NCBI RefSeq assembly: GCF_012034175.1
Contig: NZ_JAATEJ010000029.1
Coordinates: 53,110-117,109, forward strand
Direction: 5' to 3'
Length of the DNA: 64,000 nucleotides
From: Actinacidiphila epipremni
GTDB lineage: Bacteria > Actinomycetota > Actinomycetes > Streptomycetales > Streptomycetaceae
How positions within the stretch are numbered: position 1 is the stretch's first letter; every line of letters begins with the position of its first letter. The notes beneath the pieces were generated by a model, which saw only the letters and a list, made by a program, of their open reading frames with translations, was not told the DNA's origin and ran no database searches. Positions 34,972 through 45,710 of the stretch are shown here, one piece after another. Made by a program: the position numbers and the translations under genes.

Positions 34972-36150
34972 AAATCCGTGATCACCGTGGTGTCCGTGAC
35001 GCTGGTGATCGCGGGCGCCGCCGCCGCGCTGTTCTGGCTGGTACGCGGCCGGCGCGCGTTCGGCACCCCCGTCGAGCGCGCCGCCTTCGCCGCCCTGCAC
35101 GAGGCCTCGCTCGCCGCCCCGCTGCTGCGCGACGGCCTCACCCCCGAATCCGCCCGCAAGGCCGCCCGCCACCTGCGGGCCCTGCTGGCCGCCCCCGCGC
35201 TCGCCCTGGTCGCCGGCGACGAGCTGCTGGCCTGGGACGGGGCGGGACGCCGGCACGCCGCGCAGGCCGTCGCCCACACCCGCGACGCCATGGAGGCCGG
35301 CCGCCCCTGGCTCGTACCGGCCGACGAGATCGGCTGCGCCGACCTGGACTGCCCGGTGCGCTCCGCCGTCGTCGTGCCCCTCGTCGTGGACGGCCTGGTC
35401 GTCGGCGCGCTCACCGTCTACGCCCGGCAGGTCTCCGCCGGGCTGGTACGGGCCGCGGGCGAGGTCGCGCACTGGGTCATCGCCCAGCTCGAACTCGCCG
35501 AGCTCGACCGCTCCCGCACCCGGATGGTGGAGGCCGAACTGCGCGCGCTGCGCGCCCAGATATCCCCGCACTTCGTCTACAACTCGCTCACCGCGATCGC
35601 CTCGTTCGTCCGCACCGACCCGGCCAGGGCCCGCGAGCTGCTGCTGGAGTTCGCCGAACTGACCCGCTACAGCCTGCGCAAGCACGGCGAGTTCAGTACC
35701 CTCGCCGAGGAGTTGCGGTCGGTGGACCGGTATCTGCGGCTGGAGCGCGCCCGGTTCGGCGCCCGGCTGCGGGTCGACCTGCTGATCGCCCCCGAGGTCC
35801 TGCCGGTCGCGGTGCCCTTCCTGTGCCTCCAGCCGATCGTGGAGAACGCCGTACGCCACGGCCTCGGCCCCAAGGCGGCCCCCGGCCTGATCACCATCAG
35901 GGCCGAGGACGCCGGCGCCGAGTGCCGGATCAGCGTCGAGGACGACGGCGTCGGCATGGACCCGGAGGAGGTGCGGCTGCAGCTCGCGGGCGAGGCGGAG
36001 GGGGACTCCCTCGGCCTCGGCAACGTCGACGAGCGGCTGCGCGCGGTCTACGGCGACGACTACGGGCTCGTCGTGGAGACCGCGCCGGGCGCCGGGACGA
36101 AGGTCAACGTCCGGGTGCCGAAGTACCGGAACGGAGTGCACGCCACATGA
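34969..36150 (+). CDS. LytS-type sensor histidine kinase
   Basis: This 393-residue kinase has one N-terminal membrane helix (SVITVVSVTLVIAGAAAALFWL), a GAF-like sensor part (to about 175, with the Cys pair GCADLDCP) and a catalytic part of the LytS/YehU class. The phospho-acceptor His lies in ISPHFVYNSLTAIASF (His_kinase domain) and the ATPase domain has PIVENAVRHGLGPK, DDGVGM and LGLGNVDERL. The ATG at 34969 is preferred because a -10 box sits just before it; one at 34960 is an alternative. Its stop overlaps the response-regulator start. It may sense carboxylates or redox state. Confidence 0.92.
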   Translation: MKSVITVVSVTLVIAGAAAALFWLVRGRRAFGTPVERAAFAALHEASLAAPLLRDGLTPESARKAARHLRALLAAPALALVAGDELLAWDGAGRRHAAQAVAHTRDAMEAGRPWLVPADEIGCADLDCPVRSAVVVPLVVDGLVVGALTVYARQVSAGLVRAAGEVAHWVIAQLELAELDRSRTRMVEAELRALRAQISPHFVYNSLTAIASFVRTDPARARELLLEFAELTRYSLRKHGEFSTLAEELRSVDRYLRLERARFGARLRVDLLIAPEVLPVAVPFLCLQPIVENAVRHGLGPKAAPGLITIRAEDAGAECRISVEDDGVGMDPEEVRLQLAGEAEGDSLGLGNVDERLRAVYGDDYGLVVETAPGAGTKVNVRVPKYRNGVHAT

Positions 36151-36911
36151 GACGCCTGCGGATCCTGGCCGTCGACGACGAGCCGCCCGCCCTGGACGAC
36201 CTCGGCTACCTGCTGCGCGGCGACCACCGGGTCGGCCGGGTGCTGGCCGCCGACAGCAGCGCGGCGGCGCTGCGGCTGCTGGAGGCCGAGCCGGTCGACG
36301 CGGTCTTCTGCGACATCCGCATGCCGGGCCTGGACGGCCTGGACCTGGTCCGGGTGCTCGGCCGCTTCGCGCAGCCGCCCGCCGTCGTCTTCGTCACCGC
36401 CTACGAGGACTTCGCCGTGGACGCCTTCGCCCTCAAGGCGTGCGACTACCTGCTCAAGCCGGTCGGCGCCGAACGCCTCGCCGAGGCCGTGCGACGCGTC
36501 GCCGCCCTCCTCGACGCCGGCGGCGCCCAGGGGCCGGCCGCCGCTGCCCCCGACCCGGGACCCGAGCGCATCCCTGTGGACCTCGGCGGCGTCACGCGGT
36601 TCGTCTCCCGCGACGACGTCGCCTACGTCGAGGCCCAGGGCGACTACGTACGCCTGCACACTGCCGGCCGGGCGCCCCTGGTCCGGGTTCCGCTCGCGGT
36701 GCTCGCCGACCGCTGGGAGCAGCACGGCTTCCTGCGCATCCACCGCAGCTACCTGGTCTCCCTGCGGCACGTCGAGGAGCTGCGCTCCGACGCGGGCCAC
36801 TGGACCGTCCGGGTCGCCGGCTCGGAACTGCCCGTCAGCCGCCGCCACATGCGCGACCTGCGCGATGTCCTGGTCCGCTGGACCCCGGCGCCCGGCACCG
36901 ACCCGTCATGA
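36147..36911 (+). CDS. LytTR-type response regulator
   Basis: This 254-residue regulator has a receiver domain (VDDEPPALDD, phospho-Asp in FCDIRMPGLDG, Lys in LLKPVGAERL) and a C-terminal LytTR DNA-binding domain (FVSRDDVAYVEAQGDYVRLHT to LPVSRRHMRDLRDVL). It is the partner of the kinase, coupled by ATGA at 36147, and its own stop overlaps the next ATG. LytTR proteins usually bind pairs of 9-bp direct repeats near promoters they activate. The coupled downstream symporter and the following satP-acs genes are the obvious candidate targets. Confidence 0.94.
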   Translation: MRRLRILAVDDEPPALDDLGYLLRGDHRVGRVLAADSSAAALRLLEAEPVDAVFCDIRMPGLDGLDLVRVLGRFAQPPAVVFVTAYEDFAVDAFALKACDYLLKPVGAERLAEAVRRVAALLDAGGAQGPAAAAPDPGPERIPVDLGGVTRFVSRDDVAYVEAQGDYVRLHTAGRAPLVRVPLAVLADRWEQHGFLRIHRSYLVSLRHVEELRSDAGHWTVRVAGSELPVSRRHMRDLRDVLVRWTPAPGTDPS

Positions 36912-37699
36912 CCGGAACCACCGACGGCGCCGGCCGCCGGCCGCAACCGCGGGACGACGCGGGTCCGCCGCCGGTGCCGGGGGCGGGGCCCGTGCTGGGC
37001 GCGGGGCCCGTGCCGGGTCCGCGGCCGGTGCTGGGTGCGGGGTCCGAGCCGGGGCCGCGGCCGGTGCGGGGGGCGGGGTTGGAGCCGGGCCCGCCGTCGG
37101 CGCCCGGCCCATCCGGGCCGGGCGTGGGGCGCGAGCCCGGCCTGACGTCCGAGCTTGGCCCACCGCCCGTGCCGGGCCGGGGGCCCGAGCTTGGCCCGTC
37201 GTCCGCGCCGGGCCAGCCGCCGGTGCCCGGTGCGAGGTCCGAGCCGGGCCCGCGGGGGAAGCCCGGGGCCGTCTCGGCGCCCTCCGGGCCGGCCGGTGCC
37301 CACCGGCGGGTGGCCGTCACGGCGCCGCGCAGGCTGCGGGCGCGCGGCTACTCCGCCCGGGCCCGCGCGGCGGACCTGCACGCGCAGCCGCAGCTCGGGC
37401 AGGTCTATGTGCGCTCCCTGGTCCGCAACCAGCTGCGGCTCGCGCTCGGGGTGCTGGCCGTGCTCGCCGCGGTGCTCGGCGGGCTGCCCGCCGCCTTCGC
37501 GCTGCTGCCGGGCCTGCGCACCGCCGACGTGCTCGGCGTCCGGCTCGCCTGGCTGCTGCTCGGCGTCGTCGCCTACCCGCTGCTGGTCGGCGCCGCCTTC
37601 TTCCACGTACGGCACGCCGAGCGCGTCGAGCGGGACTTCACCGACCTGCTGGCCGGCCCCGACACCCCGCCGGCCGGCGGCGAGGCGGAGCGGCGGTGA
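36908..37699 (+). CDS. DUF485-like membrane protein with long Pro/Gly N-terminus
   Basis: This 263-residue protein has about 140 residues of low-complexity Gly/Pro/Ala repeats (units such as PGPRPVLGAG), then a basic stretch and a small membrane module (QVYVRSLVRNQLRLALGVLAVL and AWLLLGVVAYPLLVGAAFFHV, two helices) that resembles the DUF485 protein encoded next to acetate symporters. The start overlaps the regulator stop by ATGA and the stop overlaps the symporter start by GTGA. A role as accessory subunit of the symporter is inferred. The repetitive N-terminus is unusual and may come from slippage of GC-rich repeats. Confidence 0.7.
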   Translation: MTGTTDGAGRRPQPRDDAGPPPVPGAGPVLGAGPVPGPRPVLGAGSEPGPRPVRGAGLEPGPPSAPGPSGPGVGREPGLTSELGPPPVPGRGPELGPSSAPGQPPVPGARSEPGPRGKPGAVSAPSGPAGAHRRVAVTAPRRLRARGYSARARAADLHAQPQLGQVYVRSLVRNQLRLALGVLAVLAAVLGGLPAAFALLPGLRTADVLGVRLAWLLLGVVAYPLLVGAAFFHVRHAERVERDFTDLLAGPDTPPAGGEAERR

Positions 37700-39456
37700 A
37701 CCCGGGCCTGGGGCTGGCCGCGCTCGCCGTGGTCGTCACCGCCACGATCGCCTTCGGCGTGTACGGGCTGCGGCTGTCGCGCGGCACGTCCGACTTCTAC
37801 GTCGCCTCCCGCGAGGTCTCCCCGCTGTGGAACGCCGCCGCGATCGGCGGCGAGTACCTGTCGGCCGCGTCCTTCCTCGGCGTCGCGGGCCTGGTCATGG
37901 CGTACGGCGTGGACATGCTGGCCTACCCGGTCGGCTACACCGCCGGATACCTGGTGCTGCTCCTGCTGGTCGCCGCGCCGCTGCGCCGCTCGGGGGCGTA
38001 CACACTGCCCGACTTCGCCGAGGAGCGGCTCGGCTCGCTCGCCGTGCGCCGGGTCGCGGCGGTGCTCGTCGCGGTGATCGCCTGGCTGTACCTGGTGCCG
38101 CAGCTCCAGGGCGCCGGGCTCACCCTGGAGACGGTGACCGGCGCGCCGCGCTGGGCCGGGGCGGTGGTCGTCGCGGTGGTGGTGGTCGGGGTCGCGGCGG
38201 CCGGCGGCATGCGCTCGGTCACCCTCGTGCAGGGCTTCCAGTTCTGGCTCAAGCTCACCGCCATCGCCGTGCCCGCGGTCTTCCTCGTACTGGCCTGGCG
38301 GTCGGCCGGCGCGCCCGCGCTCACCGGCCCCGACGTGCCGCGCTTCGGCCGCACCACCGTCGTGACGCTCCAGGACCCGGTCCGCTTCGACGTCACCGCG
38401 CCCGTCACCGTGACGGCCACCGGCACCGTCGACGGACGGCCGTACACCGGGCGGGAGCTGACGCTGGGCGACGGGAAGCACACCGCGGCCGGCGGCACCG
38501 CGCTGACCTTCCCGCCCGGCGCCGCCGTCCCGCACCGCGACGGCCTGCGGCCCGCGTCCGGCGCGAGCTGGTCCAGCCCGCTGTCCGGCGCCGGCGGCCG
38601 GGCCCACCCGCTCTACGCGCTCTACTCGATCCTGCTCGCGACACTGCTCGGCACGATGGGGCTGCCGCACGTGCTGGTGCGCTTCTACACCAACCCCGAC
38701 GGGCGGGCCGCGCGCCGCACCACCGTGCTCGTGCTGGTCCTGCTCAGCGCGTTCTACCTGCTGCCCACGCTCTACGGGGCGCTCGGCCGGGTGCTCGCGC
38801 CGCAGCTGCTGCTCACCGGGCAGACCGACACCGCGGTGCTGGTGCTGCCGCAGCTCACCCAAGCCGGCGAGGGCGGGCGGCTGCTCGCCGCGCTCGCCAC
38901 CGCCGGCGCCTTCGCCGCGTTCGTGTCCACCGCGTCGGGCCTGACGGTGTCGGTGGCCGGCGTCGTCTCGCAGGACCTGCTGCGCGGCTCGACCAAGGGC
39001 TTCCGCTGGGCGTCGCTCGCCGCGGGCGTACCGCCGCTGGTGATGGCGACCGCCACCCACGGGCTGCCGGTCGCCGACGCGATCGGGCTGGCCTTCGCCG
39101 TCGCCGCGTCGTCCTTCTGCCCGCTGCTGGTGCTCGGCATCTGGTGGCGCGGCCTGACCGACCTGGGCGCGCTGCTGGGCCTGGTGGCCGGCGGCGGCCT
39201 GGCCGCGGTCGCGGTGGTCCTCACCAGCGTCCGCGGCGCCGGCCGCGGCTGGAGCGCGGCCCTGCTGGAGCAGCCCGCGGCCTGGACGGTCCCGGTCGCC
39301 TTCGCGGTGATGGTCGCCGTCTCCCTGCTGACCCGCCACCGCCTGTCCCCGCCCGCGGTCGACCGCGTCATGCTCCGTATGCACCTCCCGGAGGAAGTGG
39401 TCACCGGCCCCCCGCCGCTGCCCACCCCCCGCCGCACCCCCACCCCGGGCGGCTGA
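37696..39456 (+). CDS. solute:sodium symporter, cation/acetate (ActP-like)
   Basis: This 586-residue protein has about 13 helices of the sodium/solute symporter family. N-terminal SDFYVASREVSPLWNAAAIGGEYLSAASF and later AFVSTASGLTVSVAGVVSQDLL are signatures of acetate/monocarboxylate members. A 90-residue soluble loop (about residues 215-305) between helices is typical of ActP-type proteins. The GTG start overlaps the preceding stop. Together with the DUF485-like protein and the LytS/LytTR pair it forms a four-gene coupled unit. The substrate is probably acetate or pyruvate, given the satP and acs genes that follow. Confidence 0.9.
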   Translation: MNPGLGLAALAVVVTATIAFGVYGLRLSRGTSDFYVASREVSPLWNAAAIGGEYLSAASFLGVAGLVMAYGVDMLAYPVGYTAGYLVLLLLVAAPLRRSGAYTLPDFAEERLGSLAVRRVAAVLVAVIAWLYLVPQLQGAGLTLETVTGAPRWAGAVVVAVVVVGVAAAGGMRSVTLVQGFQFWLKLTAIAVPAVFLVLAWRSAGAPALTGPDVPRFGRTTVVTLQDPVRFDVTAPVTVTATGTVDGRPYTGRELTLGDGKHTAAGGTALTFPPGAAVPHRDGLRPASGASWSSPLSGAGGRAHPLYALYSILLATLLGTMGLPHVLVRFYTNPDGRAARRTTVLVLVLLSAFYLLPTLYGALGRVLAPQLLLTGQTDTAVLVLPQLTQAGEGGRLLAALATAGAFAAFVSTASGLTVSVAGVVSQDLLRGSTKGFRWASLAAGVPPLVMATATHGLPVADAIGLAFAVAASSFCPLLVLGIWWRGLTDLGALLGLVAGGGLAAVAVVLTSVRGAGRGWSAALLEQPAAWTVPVAFAVMVAVSLLTRHRLSPPAVDRVMLRMHLPEEVVTGPPPLPTPRRTPTPGG

Positions 39457-39676
39457 CGGGCGCGGGGCCGGCCGCCGCCCGCCGATGGCCGGCGACCGCT
39501 GGGCGCAGCGCGGCGACCGCCCGTCGTACCGGCGGTGCCGCTCGCCGACTGCTCCCCGTACGCGCCTCGTGGCGCACCGCGCGCGCCCCCTACGGTGTGC
39601 GCGACCGCGGCCGGCAGGCCGGCGCGCGGTCGTTCCCCACCGCCCTGCCGTTCCTCGACGAGGAGGGAAACCGCAG

Positions 39677-40293
39677 ATGAGCAGTCCCGCCACCGAATCC
39701 GCGATCGCCGACCCCGGCCCGCTGGGCCTGGCCGGCTTCGCCGCCACCACGTTCGTCCTGAGCTCCTTCAACGCCCACCTGATCGACGCGAGCCTGGAAG
39801 CGGTCGTGCTGCCGCTCGCCCTCTTCTACGGCGGCCTGGTCCAACTGCTCGCCGGCATGTGGGAGTTCCGCAAGGGCAACACCTTCGGCGCGACCGCCTT
39901 CGGCTCGTACGGTGCCTTCTGGCTGTCCTACGCCGGCTACGCCAAGTTCGTCGCCGGCTCGCTGCCCGCCGACACCGCCCATCAGGCCACCGGCCTGTTC
40001 CTCCTCATATGGGCCGTCTTCACCGTCTACATGACGGTCGCCGCGCTGCGCACCAACGGCGCCCTGCTCGCGGTCTTCGTCGCCCTGTCGGCGACCTTCG
40101 TCGTGCTGACGATCGCCGAGTTCGCCGAGTCGACCGGCACCACCAAGGTGGGCGGCTGGCTCGGCCTGGTCACCGCGGTCCTCGCGTGGTACGCGTCCTT
40201 CGCCGTCGTCACCAACTCCACCTGGAAGCGCGGCCTCCTGCCGCTCTTCCCGGCCGGCGGCGGACGGGGCGGCCCGGTCGGCGGCGCCCACTG

Positions 40294-40294
<1 letters not shown>
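39677..40294 (+). CDS. satP: acetate uptake transporter, GPR1/FUN34/YaaH (SatP) family
   Basis: This 205-residue protein has six helices and the family signature PLGLAGFAATTFVLSSFNAH near the N-terminus (NPxPLGLxG type), plus GMWEFRKGNTFGATAFGSYGAFWLS. The family forms hexameric channels for acetate and succinate. AGGAGGG precedes the ATG. It lies 220 bp after the symporter, a gap that contains an 8-bp inverted repeat (CGACCGCG at 39602 with CGCGGTCG at 39625) and probably its own promoter. Its stop overlaps the acs start (TGATG), so uptake and activation are made together. Confidence 0.93.
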
Positions 40295-42258
<1,964 letters not shown>

Positions 42259-42289
42259 CCCCTTCCCCGCGAGATCCGGGAGCCGCAGA

Positions 42290-42335
42290 GCCCCCGGGCC
42301 GGTCCCCGCCCTGAGCGCGGGACCCGCCCGGGGGC
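42290..42335. terminator. bidirectional terminator after acs
   Basis: GCCCCCGGGC at 42290-42299 pairs with 42326-42335, with a further GGTCCC/GGGACC stem inside. It lies between convergent stops at 42258 and 42353. Confidence 0.75.
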
Positions 42336-42352
42336 GGTCCTTACTGCCGGGG

Positions 42353-43588
42353 TCAGCAGCCGATCGGGGACGTGCCCACGGCCACGTCGTCGAACCACAG
42401 CGTGTCGTCACCGGTGCCGTAGCTCTCCCAGCCCAGCCGCAGCGCGGTCGGCCGCGGCGCGGTGGTGCGCGACAGCCACTGCTGGTCGATGTCGGCGGTC
42501 GGTACGCCGTCCACCCGCAGGCCCGGCACGTCCTGGTCGTTCAGCCAGGTCTGCAGGTTGGGCGAGGTGGTGCCGACGGCGAACCGCAGGCACTGCCAGC
42601 TGCCCGTCGGCAGCGGGGTGCTGAGCGCCACGCCCGCCGGGCTCTGCGCCGGCAGCGTCGCGTCGTCGATCTCCCGGTTCCACTGCAGGGCGCCGTTCTG
42701 GCCGCCGATCCGCAGCGCCTTGCCGCCCTGCGAGGAGTCCGGCATCGACACGAAGGCGACATGCGCGGCCGGCAGCGCCGTGGTGTGCCGCACCCACATC
42801 CGTACGTACATCACCGGGCCCAGGGACGACAGGTCCCGGGTGCTGGCGACGAACATGTGGTTGCAGTAGCCCGCGTGGCCGTCCACCCGGATCGACCGGC
42901 TGCCGCTGTGCGCGACGGAGGTGTCGACCGACGCCGTGCCGCTGCCCGAGCAGTCCGGCGCGGCGGTCGTCCACTGGCCTGACGGCGCGGAACCGGTCTG
43001 GTCCTCGAAGTCCGAGCAGATCACCGCGCCCGAGCAGTTCGCCGGCGGCGCGGAGGTCGGCGGCGTCGTGGGCGGTGTGGTCGGGGGAGTGGTCGGCGGT
43101 GTGGTGGGCGGCGTCGTCGGGGGTGTGGTCGGCGGGGTCGTGGGCGGGTTGGTGGGAGGCGAGCCGTTCGCGGTGCAGCCCAGGCCGTTGAGGGTGATCA
43201 CGGTCGGCGACGGGTCGGCCGAGCTCCAGGTGCCCTGCACCCCGAACTCGACGGAGCCGCCGGTGGGGACCGACGCGTTGTAGCCGGCGTCCTTGGCGGT
43301 GACGGCGGCGCCGGACTGGCTGACGGTGGCGTTCCAGCCGGAGGTGATGTGCTGGTCGCCCTGGTACGTCCAGGTCGCCGTCCAGCCGTTGATGGCGGCG
43401 CCGAGGTTGGTGAGCTTGACCTGGGCGGTGAAGCCGCCGGTCCACTCGTTGACGGTGTACGTCATCGAGCAGCCGGTCGCCGCGCCGTGGGCGGCGGGCA
43501 GTGCCACCAGGGCCGGCAGCAGCAGGGCGACCGCGGCCACCGGCCACAGCCACGGTCTGACGAGTAACCGACGCGGAGTTGCGCGCAC
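42353..43588 (-). CDS. secreted CBM2 protein with jelly-roll C-terminal domain (Cip1-like?)
   Basis: This 411-residue exported protein has a signal peptide ending AAHGAAT, then a CBM2 cellulose-binding domain (CSMTYTVNEWTGGFTAQVKL to VITLNGLGC, about residues 37-138), a linker of repeated PPTT units, and a 215-residue beta-sandwich starting VICSDFEDQTG and ending DDTLWFDDVAVG. The last domain looks like the Cip1 family of cellulase-associated proteins, some of which are glucuronan lyases. That match is tentative. The GTG at 43588 has AAGGAGG upstream. A perfect CebR-type palindrome lies 49 bp before it, so cellobiose induction is expected. Confidence 0.75.
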   Translation of the reverse strand: MRATPRRLLVRPWLWPVAAVALLLPALVALPAAHGAATGCSMTYTVNEWTGGFTAQVKLTNLGAAINGWTATWTYQGDQHITSGWNATVSQSGAAVTAKDAGYNASVPTGGSVEFGVQGTWSSADPSPTVITLNGLGCTANGSPPTNPPTTPPTTPPTTPPTTPPTTPPTTPPTTPPTSAPPANCSGAVICSDFEDQTGSAPSGQWTTAAPDCSGSGTASVDTSVAHSGSRSIRVDGHAGYCNHMFVASTRDLSSLGPVMYVRMWVRHTTALPAAHVAFVSMPDSSQGGKALRIGGQNGALQWNREIDDATLPAQSPAGVALSTPLPTGSWQCLRFAVGTTSPNLQTWLNDQDVPGLRVDGVPTADIDQQWLSRTTAPRPTALRLGWESYGTGDDTLWFDDVAVGTSPIGC

Positions 43589-43636
43589 GGGAGCCTCCTT
43601 GAGCATGTGGGGGGAGGTGCGGCTCCGCACAACGGA

Positions 43637-43654
43637 TGTGGGAGCGCTCCCACA
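43637..43654 (-). promoter_or_regulatory. CebR-type operator (18-bp palindrome)
   Basis: TGTGGGAGCGCTCCCACA is a perfect palindrome containing TGGGAGCGCTCCCA, the known CebR binding sequence of cellulolytic Streptomyces. It lies upstream of the CBM2 protein gene. Confidence 0.9.
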
Positions 43655-43720
43655 CTATGGAAGCGGCCTCACACCCTGTCAATGCCCCCTGCACCCGCCC
43701 GCCCCGGCGTGCCCGCGTGC

Positions 43721-43759
43721 GGCGGGGCCGGCCGCGCCCCGCGCGCCGCCGGCCCCGCC
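43721..43759 (-). terminator. terminator of the sugar ABC operon
   Basis: GGCGGGGCCGGC at 43721-43732 pairs perfectly with 43748-43759, 20 bp past the stop of the second permease gene, with extra GC pairing inside the loop. Confidence 0.7.
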
Positions 43760-43779
43760 CGCTCGTCGGCCGGTCCCGC

Positions 43780-44700
43780 TCAGCCCTTGCTGGAGCCCAG
43801 CGACAGACCGGCGATGAACTGCTTCTGGAGGCAGATGTAGACCACCAGCGTCGGCACGGCCGCGATCAGCGCCGCCGCCGCGATCATGTTCTGGTTGCTG
43901 ACGAACTGCCCCTGGAGGTTGGCCAGCGCCGAGGTCACCGGCCGCTTGTCGCCCGACGACATCAGGGTGATCGCCCAGAAGAAGTCGTTGTAGATCCAGG
44001 TGGTCAGCAGCGTGGCGAGCGCCGCGAGCGCCGGGCGGCACAGCGGCAGCGTCAGCCGCCAGAACCGGGTCCACAGCGACGCGCCGTCCACCAGCGCGGC
44101 CTCGTACATCTCGTCGGGCACCGCGCGCATGTAGTTGCTCAGCACGAACACGCAGAAGCCCAGCTGGAAGGCCACGTTGATGGCGATCAGCCCGAAGATC
44201 GAGTTGTACATCAGCCCGCTGTCGCTCACGAAGTGCGGCAGCGAGATCTTCAGGTACATCCGGTACAGCGGGGTGATGATGACCTGCTGCGGCAGCAGGT
44301 TGCCCGCGGTGAACAGGATCAGCAGCGCGATGTTGAACTTCACGTCGATCTTGCTCAGCACGAACGCCACACCCGAGGCGAGTGCCAGCACGATGATCAC
44401 CGCCGGGACGGTGATCAGCACCGAGTTCCAGAAGAAGTGCAGCATGTCCGACTGCGTCCACGCGTCACTGAAGTTCTTGAACGTCAGATGGTGCGGCATC
44501 GAGACATAGCCGTACTTGCGGGTGTCGGAGTACGGCCGGACCGCCACGTACAGCGCGAAGGCGATCGGCAGCAGCCACAGCACGCACGAGGCGATCAGGA
44601 AGATCTGCGAGGCCGCCTGGCCCCATGGGCGCCTGCGCCGCGGGCCGGCGGCCGGCGGGCGGGCCGCCTCGGCCGGCCTGGTGAGGGCTTCGGTCGTCAT
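43780..44700 (-). CDS. sugar ABC transporter permease, MalG-type
   Basis: This 306-residue protein has six helices and the inner-membrane component signature EAALVDGASLWTRFWRLTLPL (EAA loop), which docks the ATPase. Its start overlaps the stop of the other permease by ATGA. A hydrophilic N-terminus of about 25 residues precedes helix 1. It works with the binding protein and the other permease encoded just upstream to import a carbohydrate. No ATP-binding subunit is encoded here. In Streptomyces such importers usually share the ATPase MsiK, encoded elsewhere. Confidence 0.93.
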   Translation of the reverse strand: MTTEALTRPAEAARPPAAGPRRRRPWGQAASQIFLIASCVLWLLPIAFALYVAVRPYSDTRKYGYVSMPHHLTFKNFSDAWTQSDMLHFFWNSVLITVPAVIIVLALASGVAFVLSKIDVKFNIALLILFTAGNLLPQQVIITPLYRMYLKISLPHFVSDSGLMYNSIFGLIAINVAFQLGFCVFVLSNYMRAVPDEMYEAALVDGASLWTRFWRLTLPLCRPALAALATLLTTWIYNDFFWAITLMSSGDKRPVTSALANLQGQFVSNQNMIAAAALIAAVPTLVVYICLQKQFIAGLSLGSSKG

Positions 44701-45710
44701 GGCGCTTCCTCCCGGCGGAACGTCTGGTAAAGGAACACCGAGATCGGCACGAGGGAGATGACCAGCAGCACCACGCCGAGCGCCGAGCCGAAGCCGACCC
44801 GCTGGGTCTCACCGACGATGTTCGAGGTGACCAGCACCGACAGCAGCTCCAGGCCGTTGATGCCCTTGTTGGTGATGTACACCAGGTCGAAGGCGCGCAG
44901 CGACTCGATGACGGTGACGACCATGACGACGATGTTGATCGGCTTCATCACCGGGAAGACCACCCGCCAGAACGTCTGCCAGGCGTTGGCGCCGTCCATG
45001 GTCGCGGCCTCGCGCAGCGTCGGGTCCACGGCCTTGAGGCCGGCGAGGTAGAGCACCATCACATAGCCGGCCTGCCGCCAGGTCGCCTCGACCAGCACCG
45101 CCCACAGGTTCAGATGCGGATTGCCGAGCCAGTCGATGGCGTTGTCGTTGCCGTTGCGCCCGATGACGGTGTTGATCAGCCCGAAGTTCTGCGAGTACAT
45201 GAACTCCCAGATGATGCCGACCAGCGCGAGCGACAGCATGACCGGCAGGAACAGGATGCTCTGGTACATCCGGCTGCCCCGGATGCCGCGGTCGATGACG
45301 ACCGCGAAGAGCATGCCCAGCGGGGTGGCGATCAGCACGAAGACCGCCAGCCAGATGAGGTTGTGGCGGACCGCCGGCCAGAACTCCGGGTAGATCGTGG
45401 CGGCCTGGTGGTAGTTCTGCACCCCGTACCAGCAGCCGTTGTTCAGGATCGAGGGGACGTTGGGCTTGCAGGTCTGGCTGTGCAGGCCGCCCACGCCGTT
45501 CCACTTGGTGAACGACAGCAGCACGGTCCCGATCGCCGGGAACCACACGAAGGCCAGATCCAGCAGCAGGGGGATGCCCAGCAGCAGGGCGACCACGACG
45601 CGGTCGCGGACGGTGAGCCTGCGCACGCCGCGGCGGCGGCGCGGGGCCGGGGCGGTGTCCGCCCCGGCCTGCGCCGCTGCCGTGGTGTCCGCAGCGGACG
45701 TGTCGGTCAT
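44697..45710 (-). CDS. sugar ABC transporter permease, MalF-type
   Basis: This 337-residue membrane protein has six helices and the EAA-loop signature REAATMDGANAWQTFWRVVFPV. An extracytoplasmic loop after helix 1 contains two Cys (SQTCKPNVPSILNNGCWYG), which may form a disulphide and is an unusual insertion. The ATG start overlaps the stop of the binding-protein gene (ATGA at 45707-45710), so the three proteins are made in sequence. Confidence 0.93.
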   Translation of the reverse strand: MTDTSAADTTAAAQAGADTAPAPRRRRGVRRLTVRDRVVVALLLGIPLLLDLAFVWFPAIGTVLLSFTKWNGVGGLHSQTCKPNVPSILNNGCWYGVQNYHQAATIYPEFWPAVRHNLIWLAVFVLIATPLGMLFAVVIDRGIRGSRMYQSILFLPVMLSLALVGIIWEFMYSQNFGLINTVIGRNGNDNAIDWLGNPHLNLWAVLVEATWRQAGYVMVLYLAGLKAVDPTLREAATMDGANAWQTFWRVVFPVMKPINIVVMVVTVIESLRAFDLVYITNKGINGLELLSVLVTSNIVGETQRVGFGSALGVVLLVISLVPISVFLYQTFRREEAP

